A stretch of DNA of 54,492 nt, taken from NCBI GenBank assembly GCA_035361075.1, contig DAOSBX010000017.1:1-54492 (forward strand), read 5' to 3'. Source of the DNA: Candidatus Hydrogenedens sp. GTDB taxonomy: Bacteria > Hydrogenedentota > Hydrogenedentia > Hydrogenedentales > Hydrogenedentaceae. The notes beneath the pieces are model-generated. The model ran no database searches, was not told where the DNA came from, and saw nothing but the letters and a program-made list of their open reading frames with translations. The position numbers and the translations under genes are program-made. Shown here one piece after another: positions 42,979-51,148 of the stretch (the stretch's first letter is position 1; the number at the start of each line of letters is the position of its first letter).

Positions 42979-43068
42979 TCAAAATAATTCTTTAAACCCA
43001 AAAATAGATAGAAGCAAAAGAACAATATCCATCAAGAAAATAAACACAACTGTGAGGAATTCAGTCAT
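42979..43068 (-). CDS. Very small hydrophobic membrane protein (29 aa)
   Basis: A 29-codon gene with ATG start and AAAGGAT 6 bases ahead. The peptide begins MTEFLTVVFIFLMDIVLLLL and ends SIFGFKELF. It has one predicted transmembrane helix with an Asp in the middle and a Lys-Glu near the end. It stops at TGA 35 bases before the GTG of the 33-residue gene, and the spacer holds that gene's ribosome site. Two such genes in tandem, each with its own good ribosome site, argue against chance. No homologue is recognised. Confidence 0.55.
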   Translation of the reverse strand: MTEFLTVVFIFLMDIVLLLLSIFGFKELF

Positions 43069-43212
43069 AAAATTATCCTTTTATTTAAAGGTTAATTATA
43101 GTGTATTTTTCAATTCAAAAGTAAGTATATCAAAAGTTTTATTTTCAAACAAAGAATTTTTATGGTTGTAAGAAATTGACTGTTTATTGTCTAAATATGA
43201 AACAAATGTAAA

Positions 43213-43719
43213 TCAAATATATTTAATGGAAAGTAAGATTTTATCCACAACCTGTTCATGATTCAAATGATGACAATCGATGATTATGTCTGCCCATGAT
43301 TCATAAAGCGGTGTTCGTTCTTGATATAAATCATACAGAGTTTGTCCTTTGGCTCTTACCAATCCACGTTCTTCAACACTCTTTGCACGTCGATTAATTT
43401 CTTCGAATGGATATTTTAGGTAAATGATATTTCCAAGTTGCTTCAGGTATTCCATTGCTTTATGGCTATATACCACACTACCTCCAGTTGCGACGACACA
43501 CTGGAGAGGCTTGATTTTAAGTACATACTCCTCCTCAATTTTGCGGAATTGTTCTACCCCTTGCTCATCAATAATCTGTTGAAGTAATTTGCCAGTTTCA
43601 GATTGTATTAACAAATCGGTATCTATAAAATTCCAATGCAATGATTTAGCTAACAAGACACCAATGGTGCTTTTCCCTGACCACGGCATACCAATTAAAA
43701 TAATGTTCTCTTTTATCAT
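43213..43719 (-). CDS. aroK: Shikimate kinase
   Basis: 168 residues from the ATG at MIKENIILIG, with GGAATTAC just upstream; a TTG 12 bases earlier is less likely. It phosphorylates shikimate to shikimate-3-phosphate in aromatic amino-acid synthesis. Seen: P-loop GMPWSGKST, the shikimate-binding DTD (38-40 region) and Arg in QFRKIEEEY, ATGGSVVYS in place of the common ATGGG, the lid region with RGLVRAKGQ and the adenine-binding ERTPLYES. The GGS for GGG change is seen in a sub-branch of the family, so activity is still expected. No other shikimate-pathway genes are beside it. Confidence 0.9.
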   Translation of the reverse strand: MIKENIILIGMPWSGKSTIGVLLAKSLHWNFIDTDLLIQSETGKLLQQIIDEQGVEQFRKIEEEYVLKIKPLQCVVATGGSVVYSHKAMEYLKQLGNIIYLKYPFEEINRRAKSVEERGLVRAKGQTLYDLYQERTPLYESWADIIIDCHHLNHEQVVDKILLSIKYI

Positions 43720-43845
43720 TTGTAATTCCAATATAATTTTAATGACATGACAAGATAGGTGTCTGTAGAATTTAATAAAGTTTTACAAATATTATAAAAA
43801 ACAAGTCTGAAAATAAAAATGGGAATTCATGTTCTAATGTAAGGA

Positions 43846-44280
43846 TTATTCTTTTTCATTCTTTTTTGTTCGTCCCATCCGAATCTTTTGGAAACAGAGA
43901 TTTTCATCTTTGGTTAAATGAATCAGTTTGCGAATACCTCGTCTAAGGGCTCTATGTATAGCAGAAGGGTTTGCCCCTGAACGTTCTGAAATAGTTTCAA
44001 GTGTTAGTCCTTGAAAATAATACATTTCAATATAGCGTTTTTCTTTTGGACTAAGTTTTCGCTGAACCTGTTTTCTAACCCATTGCAAAAGACGAGTCTT
44101 TTCTTCTCCCCATGCTAATTTTTTCTCAATCTCTTCTGGTGATTCATACCACAATGAGCAATGTGATGGTACTTGTTCCAAAAAATCTTGCGATACTAAA
44201 ACAGTATGGTTCAAAAACTCCTTTTCTAAACAATCGGTATTTTTACTTTTGGTAAGTAGGTGTTGTGAATTCTTTTTCAT
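43846..44280 (-). CDS. Small DNA-binding protein with a sigma-70 region-4-like helix-turn-helix
   Basis: 144 residues from the ATG at MKKNSQHLL, with AAAGGAT 8 bases upstream; an in-frame start 39 bases earlier lacks one. The second half, RKLSPKEKRYIEMYYFQGLTLE followed by TISERSGANPSAIHRALRRGIRKL, is a region-4-type helix-turn-helix like those that recognise -35 boxes. There is no recognisable region 2, so it cannot open promoters on its own. It may be a regulator, an incomplete sigma factor or part of a split one. The C-terminus is strongly basic. It is transcribed divergently from the porin gene, with 648 bases between the two starts. Confidence 0.75.
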   Translation of the reverse strand: MKKNSQHLLTKSKNTDCLEKEFLNHTVLVSQDFLEQVPSHCSLWYESPEEIEKKLAWGEEKTRLLQWVRKQVQRKLSPKEKRYIEMYYFQGLTLETISERSGANPSAIHRALRRGIRKLIHLTKDENLCFQKIRMGRTKKNEKE

Positions 44281-44688
44281 AACTTTAATCCTTTCTTTTT
44301 TGAAAATAAAACGTAACAATCCTTAATAACTTAATAGTAAAAAGGTGAGAACATTTTACGAATATGGAATTGAAAAAGTACTTTGCAGATGGTTTATTTT
44401 TTGTTTAATTTTTATTTGGTTTTATTTTTAAGAAATCAGTTTAGGTGAAAAAGAGAATCGCAAAGAAAATCTAAATATGTAAAAAAGATTTTTCAAATAG
44501 TGTCTTTTTAATTGCGGTATGTTGATTGAGCAGAATACTGTATAAATTAAAAGGAAATTTTTTTGTCAGGAATGTTTGTACATATATATGTGGTAATTCT
44601 GAAAAATAAGAATACAATATGTTGTGTTTCTGCGAAAATTGTAGAATAAAAAATTTTTAAATTTTATAAAAAAAATGGGTATTTTAAT

Positions 44689-44718
44689 TTGACAAGTGGT
44701 TTTGTTTTATGTTAAGAT
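44689..44718 (+). promoter_or_regulatory. Strong extended -10 promoter of the porin gene
   Basis: A perfect TTGACA (44689-44694), an 18-bp spacer and TAAGAT (44713-44718), the latter preceded by TGT so that an extended -10 (TGTTAAGAT) is formed. Transcription should start near 44725, giving a leader of about 205 nucleotides. Confidence 0.65.
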
Positions 44719-44782
44719 TTTACAAATTTAATATGAAAATTCATCGCCGCCAATTCTGAAATCCAGCGAGAAGAAAGGAGGT

Positions 44783-44839
44783 ATGATGACCAGAGAGAAG
44801 GCTCGCACAGGAATTGGATTGGGTCGATGTGGTCGATAA
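44783..44839 (+). CDS. Possible leader peptide (18 aa) in the porin 5' region
   Basis: Directly after the extended Shine-Dalgarno sequence AAGAAAGGAGGT comes ATGATG and an 18-codon frame (MMTREKARTGIGLGRCGR) that ends in TAA. Ribosome-site spacing is only 1-4 bases, shorter than optimal. The peptide is basic and Gly/Arg-rich, unlike the AT-driven chance frames around it. It could be a leader peptide or simply mark a ribosome standby site. Confidence 0.3.
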   Translation: MMTREKARTGIGLGRCGR

Positions 44840-44854
44840 AATGTAGATGAGAAA

Positions 44855-44874
44855 GTGTCTGTGAGGGCAGACAC
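44855..44874 (+). repeat. Leader hairpin upstream of the porin start
   Basis: GTGTCTG (44855-44861) and CAGACAC (44868-44874) form a 7-bp stem with a 6-base loop TGAGGG. There is no U-run behind it, so it is not a terminator; it may stabilise the leader or affect translation. Confidence 0.55.
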
Positions 44875-44928
44875 GGAAAGAAAAGTTTATATTAAATTGA
44901 ACTGAACTTGTAAAAGGAGTATGAAACT

Positions 44929-46161
44929 ATGCGTAAAAGCATGTTATTAGTTGCAGTAGCAGTCGTACTTTTAGGCACGATGGCTTATGCCGAACTTCAG
45001 AATGTAGAAGTCGGCGGAAAAATTCGCATTCGTGCGAATTGGTTAGATTATGATGATGCCGGTGAAACAAGCTTTATCGAACAGAGAACACGTTTAAATG
45101 TAAAAGCAGACTTCACCGATGAAGTTACAGCGATGATTGAATTAGACAGCTATGATATTTGGGGCGAGGATTTTCGTTCTCCCAATTATCTTACTGGTGT
45201 AGACAATCGTCAGGCGAGTGTAGATGATGTTGAAGTCTATCAAGCCTATGTCGAAGCCCGTGAGATGTGGGGAACCCCGCTTCGTGCCCGTGTTGGTCGT
45301 CAGGAATTGACCCTTGGTAGTGGCTGGCTTGTCGGCACAAACGACAAACGCTACAACTTCACAGGTCTTTCCTGGGATGCACTTCGCTTGAGCTATGTAA
45401 CAGACATGGTCAGCGTTGATGCTATCGCAGCCAAATTAGTCGAATCCATGAAGGATTTCGCAGAAGATGATGTTGATTTGTATGCTATCTATGGTAGCTA
45501 TACAGGTCTTGAAGATGTCGTAATCGATGCCTACTGGATGTATATCCGTGACGATGCGACAGAACTTGAATCTAACCTTCATACCCTTGGTCTTCGCGGT
45601 GCTGGTAAAGTCGGTGCCTTCGATTTCGAAGCTGAAGCCGCTTATCAGTTAGGTGATGCAGAAGACACAGGTTGGTGGATTTTTGGTCAAACCAATGATT
45701 TCAATGCATGGGCAGCAAACCTTGAATTAGGTTACACCTTCGATATTTCCTGGCAGCCACGGATTTATGCCGGCTTTGCATATTTGGAAGGACCGGATGT
45801 GGATTGCTATTGGTTCAAGAAAGACGATGTTGAATTTGCTTTCAACCGTCTATTCTCCAACTGGGAATATTCTGATTTCTTAGACGATACAACACTTAGC
45901 AATGCTTTCGTATATCGTCTTGGTTTAGGTGTCCAGCCGACCGAAGCCATTAAACTTGCTCTTGAAGGTCAATATTACATGTTAGACGAAGAAGCAAAGA
46001 ATGATGATGATGAGTTAGGTTGGGAACTTCAGTTAACAGGTGCTTACAACTACAGCGAAGACTTAGTTGTTCGTGCTGGTTACTCCCATTTCTTCGGTCA
46101 AGAACTGCTTGAAGACCAGGATTTCAACTACCTATTTGCTGAAACTGAGATTAGCTTCTAA
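44929..46161 (+). CDS. Outer-membrane porin, alginate-export family-like
   Basis: 410 residues. A signal peptide ends MAYA, with cleavage expected after Ala21. The mature protein is a run of amphipathic beta strands (ELQNVEVGGKIRIRANWLDY..., RVGRQELTLGSGWLVG, VYQAYVEAREM), ends in phenylalanine (AETEISF) as outer-membrane barrels do, and has the GRQELTLG segment typical of the alginate-export/OprE-like porin family. It is acidic and aromatic-rich. Codons ending in C and the CGT/GGT choices are more frequent than in neighbours by eye, as in highly expressed genes. It has a strong promoter, long leader, AAAAGGAG ribosome site and a near-perfect terminator, consistent with a major porin transcribed alone. 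Substrate unknown. Confidence 0.88.
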   Translation: MRKSMLLVAVAVVLLGTMAYAELQNVEVGGKIRIRANWLDYDDAGETSFIEQRTRLNVKADFTDEVTAMIELDSYDIWGEDFRSPNYLTGVDNRQASVDDVEVYQAYVEAREMWGTPLRARVGRQELTLGSGWLVGTNDKRYNFTGLSWDALRLSYVTDMVSVDAIAAKLVESMKDFAEDDVDLYAIYGSYTGLEDVVIDAYWMYIRDDATELESNLHTLGLRGAGKVGAFDFEAEAAYQLGDAEDTGWWIFGQTNDFNAWAANLELGYTFDISWQPRIYAGFAYLEGPDVDCYWFKKDDVEFAFNRLFSNWEYSDFLDDTTLSNAFVYRLGLGVQPTEAIKLALEGQYYMLDEEAKNDDDELGWELQLTGAYNYSEDLVVRAGYSHFFGQELLEDQDFNYLFAETEISF

Positions 46162-46220
46162 TGTCTCTGTTCATTGGTTTCTTCTCCTAAATCAATATTT
46201 AGGAAAAGAGAGTAGAAAAG

Positions 46221-46248
46221 GGCCTCGTAAGGGAAACCTTACGAGGCT
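46221..46248 (+). terminator. Rho-independent terminator of the porin gene
   Basis: An 11-bp perfect GC-rich stem, GCCTCGTAAGG (46222-46232) with CCTTACGAGGC (46237-46247), closes a GAAA tetraloop and is followed by TGTCTATTTTT. One of the strongest terminators in the window. Confidence 0.92.
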
Positions 46249-46398
46249 GTCTATTTTTAAATCAATCTAATCTAAAGGTTTTGTTTAACAATTTAAAAAC
46301 TCTACTTGATTTTTTCTATGCATTTCTTTTATTGTTTTTACATATTTTTTTTGCAATGTCAACATGAATAAAACTTAATAAAAAGAAAGGGTCCTAAA

Positions 46399-48111
46399 TT
46401 GAGTGAAACACCTATCTTAAAACCTACTCAAGCATTAGATTTGCTCTATGAATTTGAACGTGAACCAGTGACAGAGGATAAACTTCAGCCAGGTCGTTAT
46501 TTTGCAGGTTTATTCGCTGGTGAACACGTTGCGGGAACTGAATTTGTTATCGGAGCGTTATTTGTTAGTTGGGGAGTTAATGCCTATGACATCTTTGTCG
46601 GGTTGCTTCTTGGAAATTTAATGGCGGTACTCACCTGGACGTTAATATGTGCCCCAATTGCAGTACGTACACGTCTAACGCTTTATTGGTTTTTACGTAA
46701 AGTTGCAGGTCCAACTGTTACAACAATATATAACGTGTTAAATGCATTTCTATTTTGTATTTTGGCGGGCTGTATGATTACTGTTTCTGCCTCAGCAGTT
46801 CGTGTTCCGCTGGGGATACCTCCTCAAACGCAATGGATACCTACTGACTTCCGATTCGTACTTGTAGTATTAGTGGTAGGGGCTGTTGTTGTAACTCTTG
46901 CTATTTTGGGCTTTAAACGATTATCCCAATTTTCTGTAGTATGTTCACCATGGATGTTCCTCATGTTCATTGCAGGTGCAATTGCCCTTTTACCAGCAGC
47001 AGGTGTTGATATTCGCACCTGGAATGATTTCTGGCAAATTGCGACCCAGAAAATATGGACTGGAGTTCGTCCAGATGGGAAAGAACCGATATCTTTCTGG
47101 CATGTATCTGCTTTTGCATGGATATGTAACCTGGCGATGCATGGTGGTCTCTCTGATATGGCAATTTTTAGATATGCTCGCTCCTCTGCCTATGGGCTTT
47201 TCTCTGCTTTTGGTATGTTTTTAGGTCATTATTTAGCGTGGATTTGTGCTGGTATAATGGGTGCTATGTCTGCAATCCTATTACAAAAAAGTATTATTGA
47301 ACTTGATTCTGGTGCTGTGGCTACTGAAGCATTAGGTACTGCTGGTCTAATTGCGGTAATATTGGCAGGTTGGACTACATCAAACCCGACTCTGTATCGG
47401 GCAGGCCTTGCTTTGCAGGCAGTTACACCTGGATGGCCAAGATGGCTCGTTACTTTACTGGCAGGTGCTGGTACTACAATTATTGCTTGTTCACCATTTG
47501 TCTTTACAAAATTACTCGATTTTGTGGGTTACTATGGTTTGCTTCTTATGCCCTTGGGTGCAGTGGCATTTACGGAGTACTGGATATTCCCTAAAATAGG
47601 ATTGACACGATACTGGATTGAGAAGAAGCAAATGTCGATGAATCTACCTGCTTTGTTAAGTTGGCTCATCTCCATTGCAGTTGCCATTACATTGGAAAAA
47701 ACAGGGACATTGCATCTTTTCTTCTTATTTGTACCTGTCTGGCTTATGACTTCTATTCTATATACTATTCTGGCTATGTTAATGGGGGCAAGAGATGTTC
47801 CAGCGGATGCAAAAGAAGTTATACCTACTGCAGAAAACAATTTGATTGTAACATCTTCTCAAAGAAAAAAAGAAATCACTCAAAAAGAAGAATCAAAATC
47901 TGACCCTGTTGTATGGATATCGGGTATCATCGCAGGTCTATCATTAATTATATGCTTACTACTTTCAATCTGGGTGTTTGTTAAAGGAACCAATGGCTTT
48001 GCTCAAAACCTCAAAACGTTCCATAGCATTCTTCTTTATCCAACATTGGCATACTTCATCGCTGGAACGATTTTTGTAATCCGAAGAGACCGAGAGAAAC
48101 AAAACAATTAA
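46399..48111 (+). CDS. Purine-cytosine permease-like transporter (NCS1-type membrane protein)
   Basis: 570 residues with about 12 membrane helices. The start is a TTG with AAAGG 9 bases ahead. The N-terminus has EFEREPVTEDKLQPGRYFAG...FAGEHVAGTEFVIGALFVSWG, followed by LLLGNLMAVLTWTLICAPIAV, which resembles the NCS1 nucleobase/cation symporter fold. The region at about residues 470-510, with charged residues and KKEITQKEESK, is a cytoplasmic loop before a last pair of helices. The substrate (cytosine, purine or another small molecule) is not determinable. The next gene starts 43 bases downstream, so the two are probably cotranscribed. Confidence 0.75.
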   Translation: MSETPILKPTQALDLLYEFEREPVTEDKLQPGRYFAGLFAGEHVAGTEFVIGALFVSWGVNAYDIFVGLLLGNLMAVLTWTLICAPIAVRTRLTLYWFLRKVAGPTVTTIYNVLNAFLFCILAGCMITVSASAVRVPLGIPPQTQWIPTDFRFVLVVLVVGAVVVTLAILGFKRLSQFSVVCSPWMFLMFIAGAIALLPAAGVDIRTWNDFWQIATQKIWTGVRPDGKEPISFWHVSAFAWICNLAMHGGLSDMAIFRYARSSAYGLFSAFGMFLGHYLAWICAGIMGAMSAILLQKSIIELDSGAVATEALGTAGLIAVILAGWTTSNPTLYRAGLALQAVTPGWPRWLVTLLAGAGTTIIACSPFVFTKLLDFVGYYGLLLMPLGAVAFTEYWIFPKIGLTRYWIEKKQMSMNLPALLSWLISIAVAITLEKTGTLHLFFLFVPVWLMTSILYTILAMLMGARDVPADAKEVIPTAENNLIVTSSQRKKEITQKEESKSDPVVWISGIIAGLSLIICLLLSIWVFVKGTNGFAQNLKTFHSILLYPTLAYFIAGTIFVIRRDREKQNN

Positions 48112-48154
48112 TAAAGCAAAAAAGTAGATAGACTTAGACCTAATTGAGGGATAC

Positions 48155-51064
48155 ATGAGATCTCGAATATTGTCCGGTATTATTTATTTGACTGTTTTTA
48201 CCTCCAGTATGGCAATTATGTTCCTTCAATTAGTGGCAGGTCGGATTATTGCACAGTATTTAGGTCAAAGCTTGCTTACTTGGACAAGTATTATTGCAGT
48301 TACACTCACGGGAATTGCTATTGGTAATCATGTTGGTGGAATATTATCTGACCGATATAATAACATTAAGACTATTCCTTTTCAGTTTTTCTTTGCCTCT
48401 ATTCTTATAGCTTCTATTTATATAACAAATCACTTGTTAGGAAATCTCTCTTTATTACAAAATTTGTCTTGGCAGTGGCGAATCCTTGCACATGTATTTC
48501 TAATGCTACTTCTACCTTTTCTTGCATTAGGTACCATATCGCCTGTTTTAACTCGCCTATTAATTCAAGTTTCTTCGTCTTCGGGAACAAGTGTAGGTAT
48601 CTTTTTTGGTTTTTCTTTGTTGGGTAGTTTAGCTGGGACTTTTTTAACAGGCTATGTTTTTCTGGCACATTTTGCCTATACATCATTACTTTTTCTTTCT
48701 GCGTTTTTTTTATTTGTTGTTGCTATTGGCTATGCAATTGGTAGTTTGTATATCCAATCAGTTACTTCAAAAAAAATTGAAATGGAGTATTCTGAGAAGG
48801 AAGAAAAATCTATAAAAGACGTAGATACTCAGCCATTTTATAAGGTTCTACTCATTTCGTTCTGGGCTGGTGCGGGGGTCATGGTTCTTGAAATTGTATC
48901 TGCTCGTCTGCTTGCTAAGAATTTCGGCAATTCCCTATATACATGGACAACGATTATCGGCGTTGTCTTGGGTTGTCTTTCTTTAGGCGGATATATTGGT
49001 GGTTATTTAAGTCAACATTTAAATCCGAGGAAAGTTGCCAGTTTCTTCTTGTTCTTGTCGAGTTTATTTCTATTGATTATTCCATTGGCAAATGTCCTTC
49101 TGCCATGGAATCCATATTTATGGCATTTTTCATGGCCTGTTCAGATCCTTATTCATTCTATTGTTGTTTTTGGACCTGCATGTGTTGCTTTTGGAACAAT
49201 CTCCCCAATTTTAATACGAATGATTTCCCCAACAAATGATAAAGATGTCCATGGCAAAAAGATTGGGATGATATACGGAGTGAATGCCTTTGGAGGTATT
49301 TTAGGAGTCATTGGAACAGGTTACTATGCTATTGCACATTGGGGCACATCTATCACTATTGCGTTAACAGCGATAATATCGGCTCTATTTTTCCTCTGGA
49401 TAGCAAAAAAGACGTTGATGTCATTTTCCTACACAATTTTAGTTTTGATACTCTTTTGTAGTGCATTAGCCCCATCGCATCCATGGGACTCGTTGGCATT
49501 ACAGACAGGACTAAAACCTTATCGTCCTCCAAATGTCCTTTATGAGAAAGAGAGTCATTATAACTATATACAGGTTAAGTTAGCAGACCCAGAACGACCA
49601 TATATATTGGACCTTGTATTAGATAAAATGATACACAATAGGAAAAATATGAAAGAGCCAAACAAGTTAACAGCACCTTATGAGTATATATTTCATAGTG
49701 TCATTGATTACACTCAAAAAGAAAAATTATTTAATCGACAGCTTCTCATTGGAGGTGGTGCCTATACATTTTGCCATTTTCTTGAACAAGAATATCCAAC
49801 GTGTCAGATTGAAGTGGCAGAGATTGACCCAGAAGTGACTAAAACCGCATTTAAAGTGTTTGGGCTTCCGAAGGATACACATCTTAAAATTTATCATCAA
49901 GATGGCAGAAATCGCATAGAGGATTTAGTCCGCGAAAAGAAACATGGTAACATGGCGATTTCGTATGACTGTATCATTAATGACTCATTCAGTGATTATA
50001 GTGTTCCTTTCCATCTTATAACCAGAGAATTTGTTGAAAAAATCTATTACATACTATCTTCGGAAGGTATATATCTGACGAATGCTATCGATTGCCTTAT
50101 GTATGGCTATTTTATCTCTGCCATGTATGAAACGTACAGTAGTGTTTTCCCATACACCTATATGTTCTCCACTACGGATAATCCCGAATCCAGAGATACG
50201 TTTGTATTGGTTGCTTCCAAGAAGCCCTTACCAATTCAAACAATTGCAAATCAGGTATATGAACGATATAACACAAAAGTATATCCTTTCTCAGATGAAA
50301 AGATAAAAGCACTACTATCTAAAACGACCCCTTTTATCCTTACAGACCAGTTTGCACCTGTGGAAAATCTTTTAGCACCGACCGTCTCATTTACTGAGGA
50401 GACGCCATATCTCCGTCGATTAACACGAATAGCAGAAACAATAACAAGCGGTGGGAACATAAATCAGGCTATTGACCAGTTATTAAGAATTATAAATGAA
50501 CGACCTAACTTTAATAATGCTTATATCATTTTGATTGATGCCCTTATTCAGGCTAAGCGGTATCCAGAAGCCGTGGCATGGGCAAAAAAACTTATCCAGA
50601 GATTACCTAATGAAGTGAAAGTGTATACCCTTTTAGGAACTGCTTATGCCAGATTGAGTAATACCCAATCCGCAATTGAAGCATGGGAACAAGCGATTCA
50701 AGTAGACCCTAATTTGGGAAATGTTAAAATAAATCTCTCAACATACTTAATTCAACAGAAACAATTTGAAAGAGCAGAAACACTAATTAAAGATGTTTTG
50801 GAAAAAGAACCTACCTTAAAATTTAATGCCACGATGAATTATGCAGTATTGAGGTTTGCTCAGGGTAAGTTTGACGAATCGTTACAATATTTACAGCAAG
50901 CTGAACACCTCCAACCCAATAATTACTCGATTAAAGAACAAATGGCGGTAGTGTATTATTATTCAGGTGATACTGGTCGTGCTAAAGAACTTATCCGTGA
51001 ATGTCAAAAGGCAAATCATTCTGTTAATCCTGAATTTTTAAATCTCCTTAATACAAAGAATTAA
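48155..51064 (+). CDS. Fused membrane/spermidine-synthase-like protein with C-terminal TPRs
   Basis: 969 residues in three parts. Residues about 1-440 are two related sets of membrane helices (MFLQLVAGRIIAQYLGQSLLTW..., then MVLEIVSARLLAKNFGNSLYTW...), like the transporter-type N-terminus of fused spermidine synthases. Residues about 450-700 are an aminopropyltransferase-like Rossmann domain: LLIGGGAYTFCHFLEQEYP, EVAEIDPEVTKTAF and DCIINDSFSDYSVPFHL. The GGGDGG motif and second catalytic acid of true spermidine synthases are not intact (GGGAYT; NDSFSD), so polyamine synthesis is doubtful. Residues about 760-960 are TPR repeats (for example AYARLSNTQSAIEAWEQAIQ followed by VDPNLG). Function unknown; a membrane-tethered methyltransferase-like sensor or assembly factor is possible. 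Confidence 0.85.
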   Translation: MRSRILSGIIYLTVFTSSMAIMFLQLVAGRIIAQYLGQSLLTWTSIIAVTLTGIAIGNHVGGILSDRYNNIKTIPFQFFFASILIASIYITNHLLGNLSLLQNLSWQWRILAHVFLMLLLPFLALGTISPVLTRLLIQVSSSSGTSVGIFFGFSLLGSLAGTFLTGYVFLAHFAYTSLLFLSAFFLFVVAIGYAIGSLYIQSVTSKKIEMEYSEKEEKSIKDVDTQPFYKVLLISFWAGAGVMVLEIVSARLLAKNFGNSLYTWTTIIGVVLGCLSLGGYIGGYLSQHLNPRKVASFFLFLSSLFLLIIPLANVLLPWNPYLWHFSWPVQILIHSIVVFGPACVAFGTISPILIRMISPTNDKDVHGKKIGMIYGVNAFGGILGVIGTGYYAIAHWGTSITIALTAIISALFFLWIAKKTLMSFSYTILVLILFCSALAPSHPWDSLALQTGLKPYRPPNVLYEKESHYNYIQVKLADPERPYILDLVLDKMIHNRKNMKEPNKLTAPYEYIFHSVIDYTQKEKLFNRQLLIGGGAYTFCHFLEQEYPTCQIEVAEIDPEVTKTAFKVFGLPKDTHLKIYHQDGRNRIEDLVREKKHGNMAISYDCIINDSFSDYSVPFHLITREFVEKIYYILSSEGIYLTNAIDCLMYGYFISAMYETYSSVFPYTYMFSTTDNPESRDTFVLVASKKPLPIQTIANQVYERYNTKVYPFSDEKIKALLSKTTPFILTDQFAPVENLLAPTVSFTEETPYLRRLTRIAETITSGGNINQAIDQLLRIINERPNFNNAYIILIDALIQAKRYPEAVAWAKKLIQRLPNEVKVYTLLGTAYARLSNTQSAIEAWEQAIQVDPNLGNVKINLSTYLIQQKQFERAETLIKDVLEKEPTLKFNATMNYAVLRFAQGKFDESLQYLQQAEHLQPNNYSIKEQMAVVYYYSGDTGRAKELIRECQKANHSVNPEFLNLLNTKN

Positions 51065-51148
51065 AAACAAATAGTTTCTCTTGTGAAATAGTATGAGTTA
51101 ACGTTATAAAATAATAAATCAAATCAATCAAACGAGTAGTAAAAGTGT

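Larger units (their letters stand above)
44281..44928. other. Long regulatory region and leader between the region-4 protein and the porin gene
   Basis: About 650 bases. The first 400 are AT-rich and without a supported gene; a 25-codon frame near 44573 has no proper ribosome site. From 44689 on the sequence changes: a strong promoter, then about 205 bases of less AT-rich leader that contains an extended Shine-Dalgarno sequence, a very short frame and a hairpin before the porin ribosome site AAAAGGAG. Confidence 0.65.

Noticed and set aside
44573..44650. 25-codon plus-strand frame (MFVHIYVVIL...) in the porin upstream region
   Set aside because: Its only Shine-Dalgarno-like bases sit directly against the ATG and it lies upstream of the porin promoter; no support for translation.
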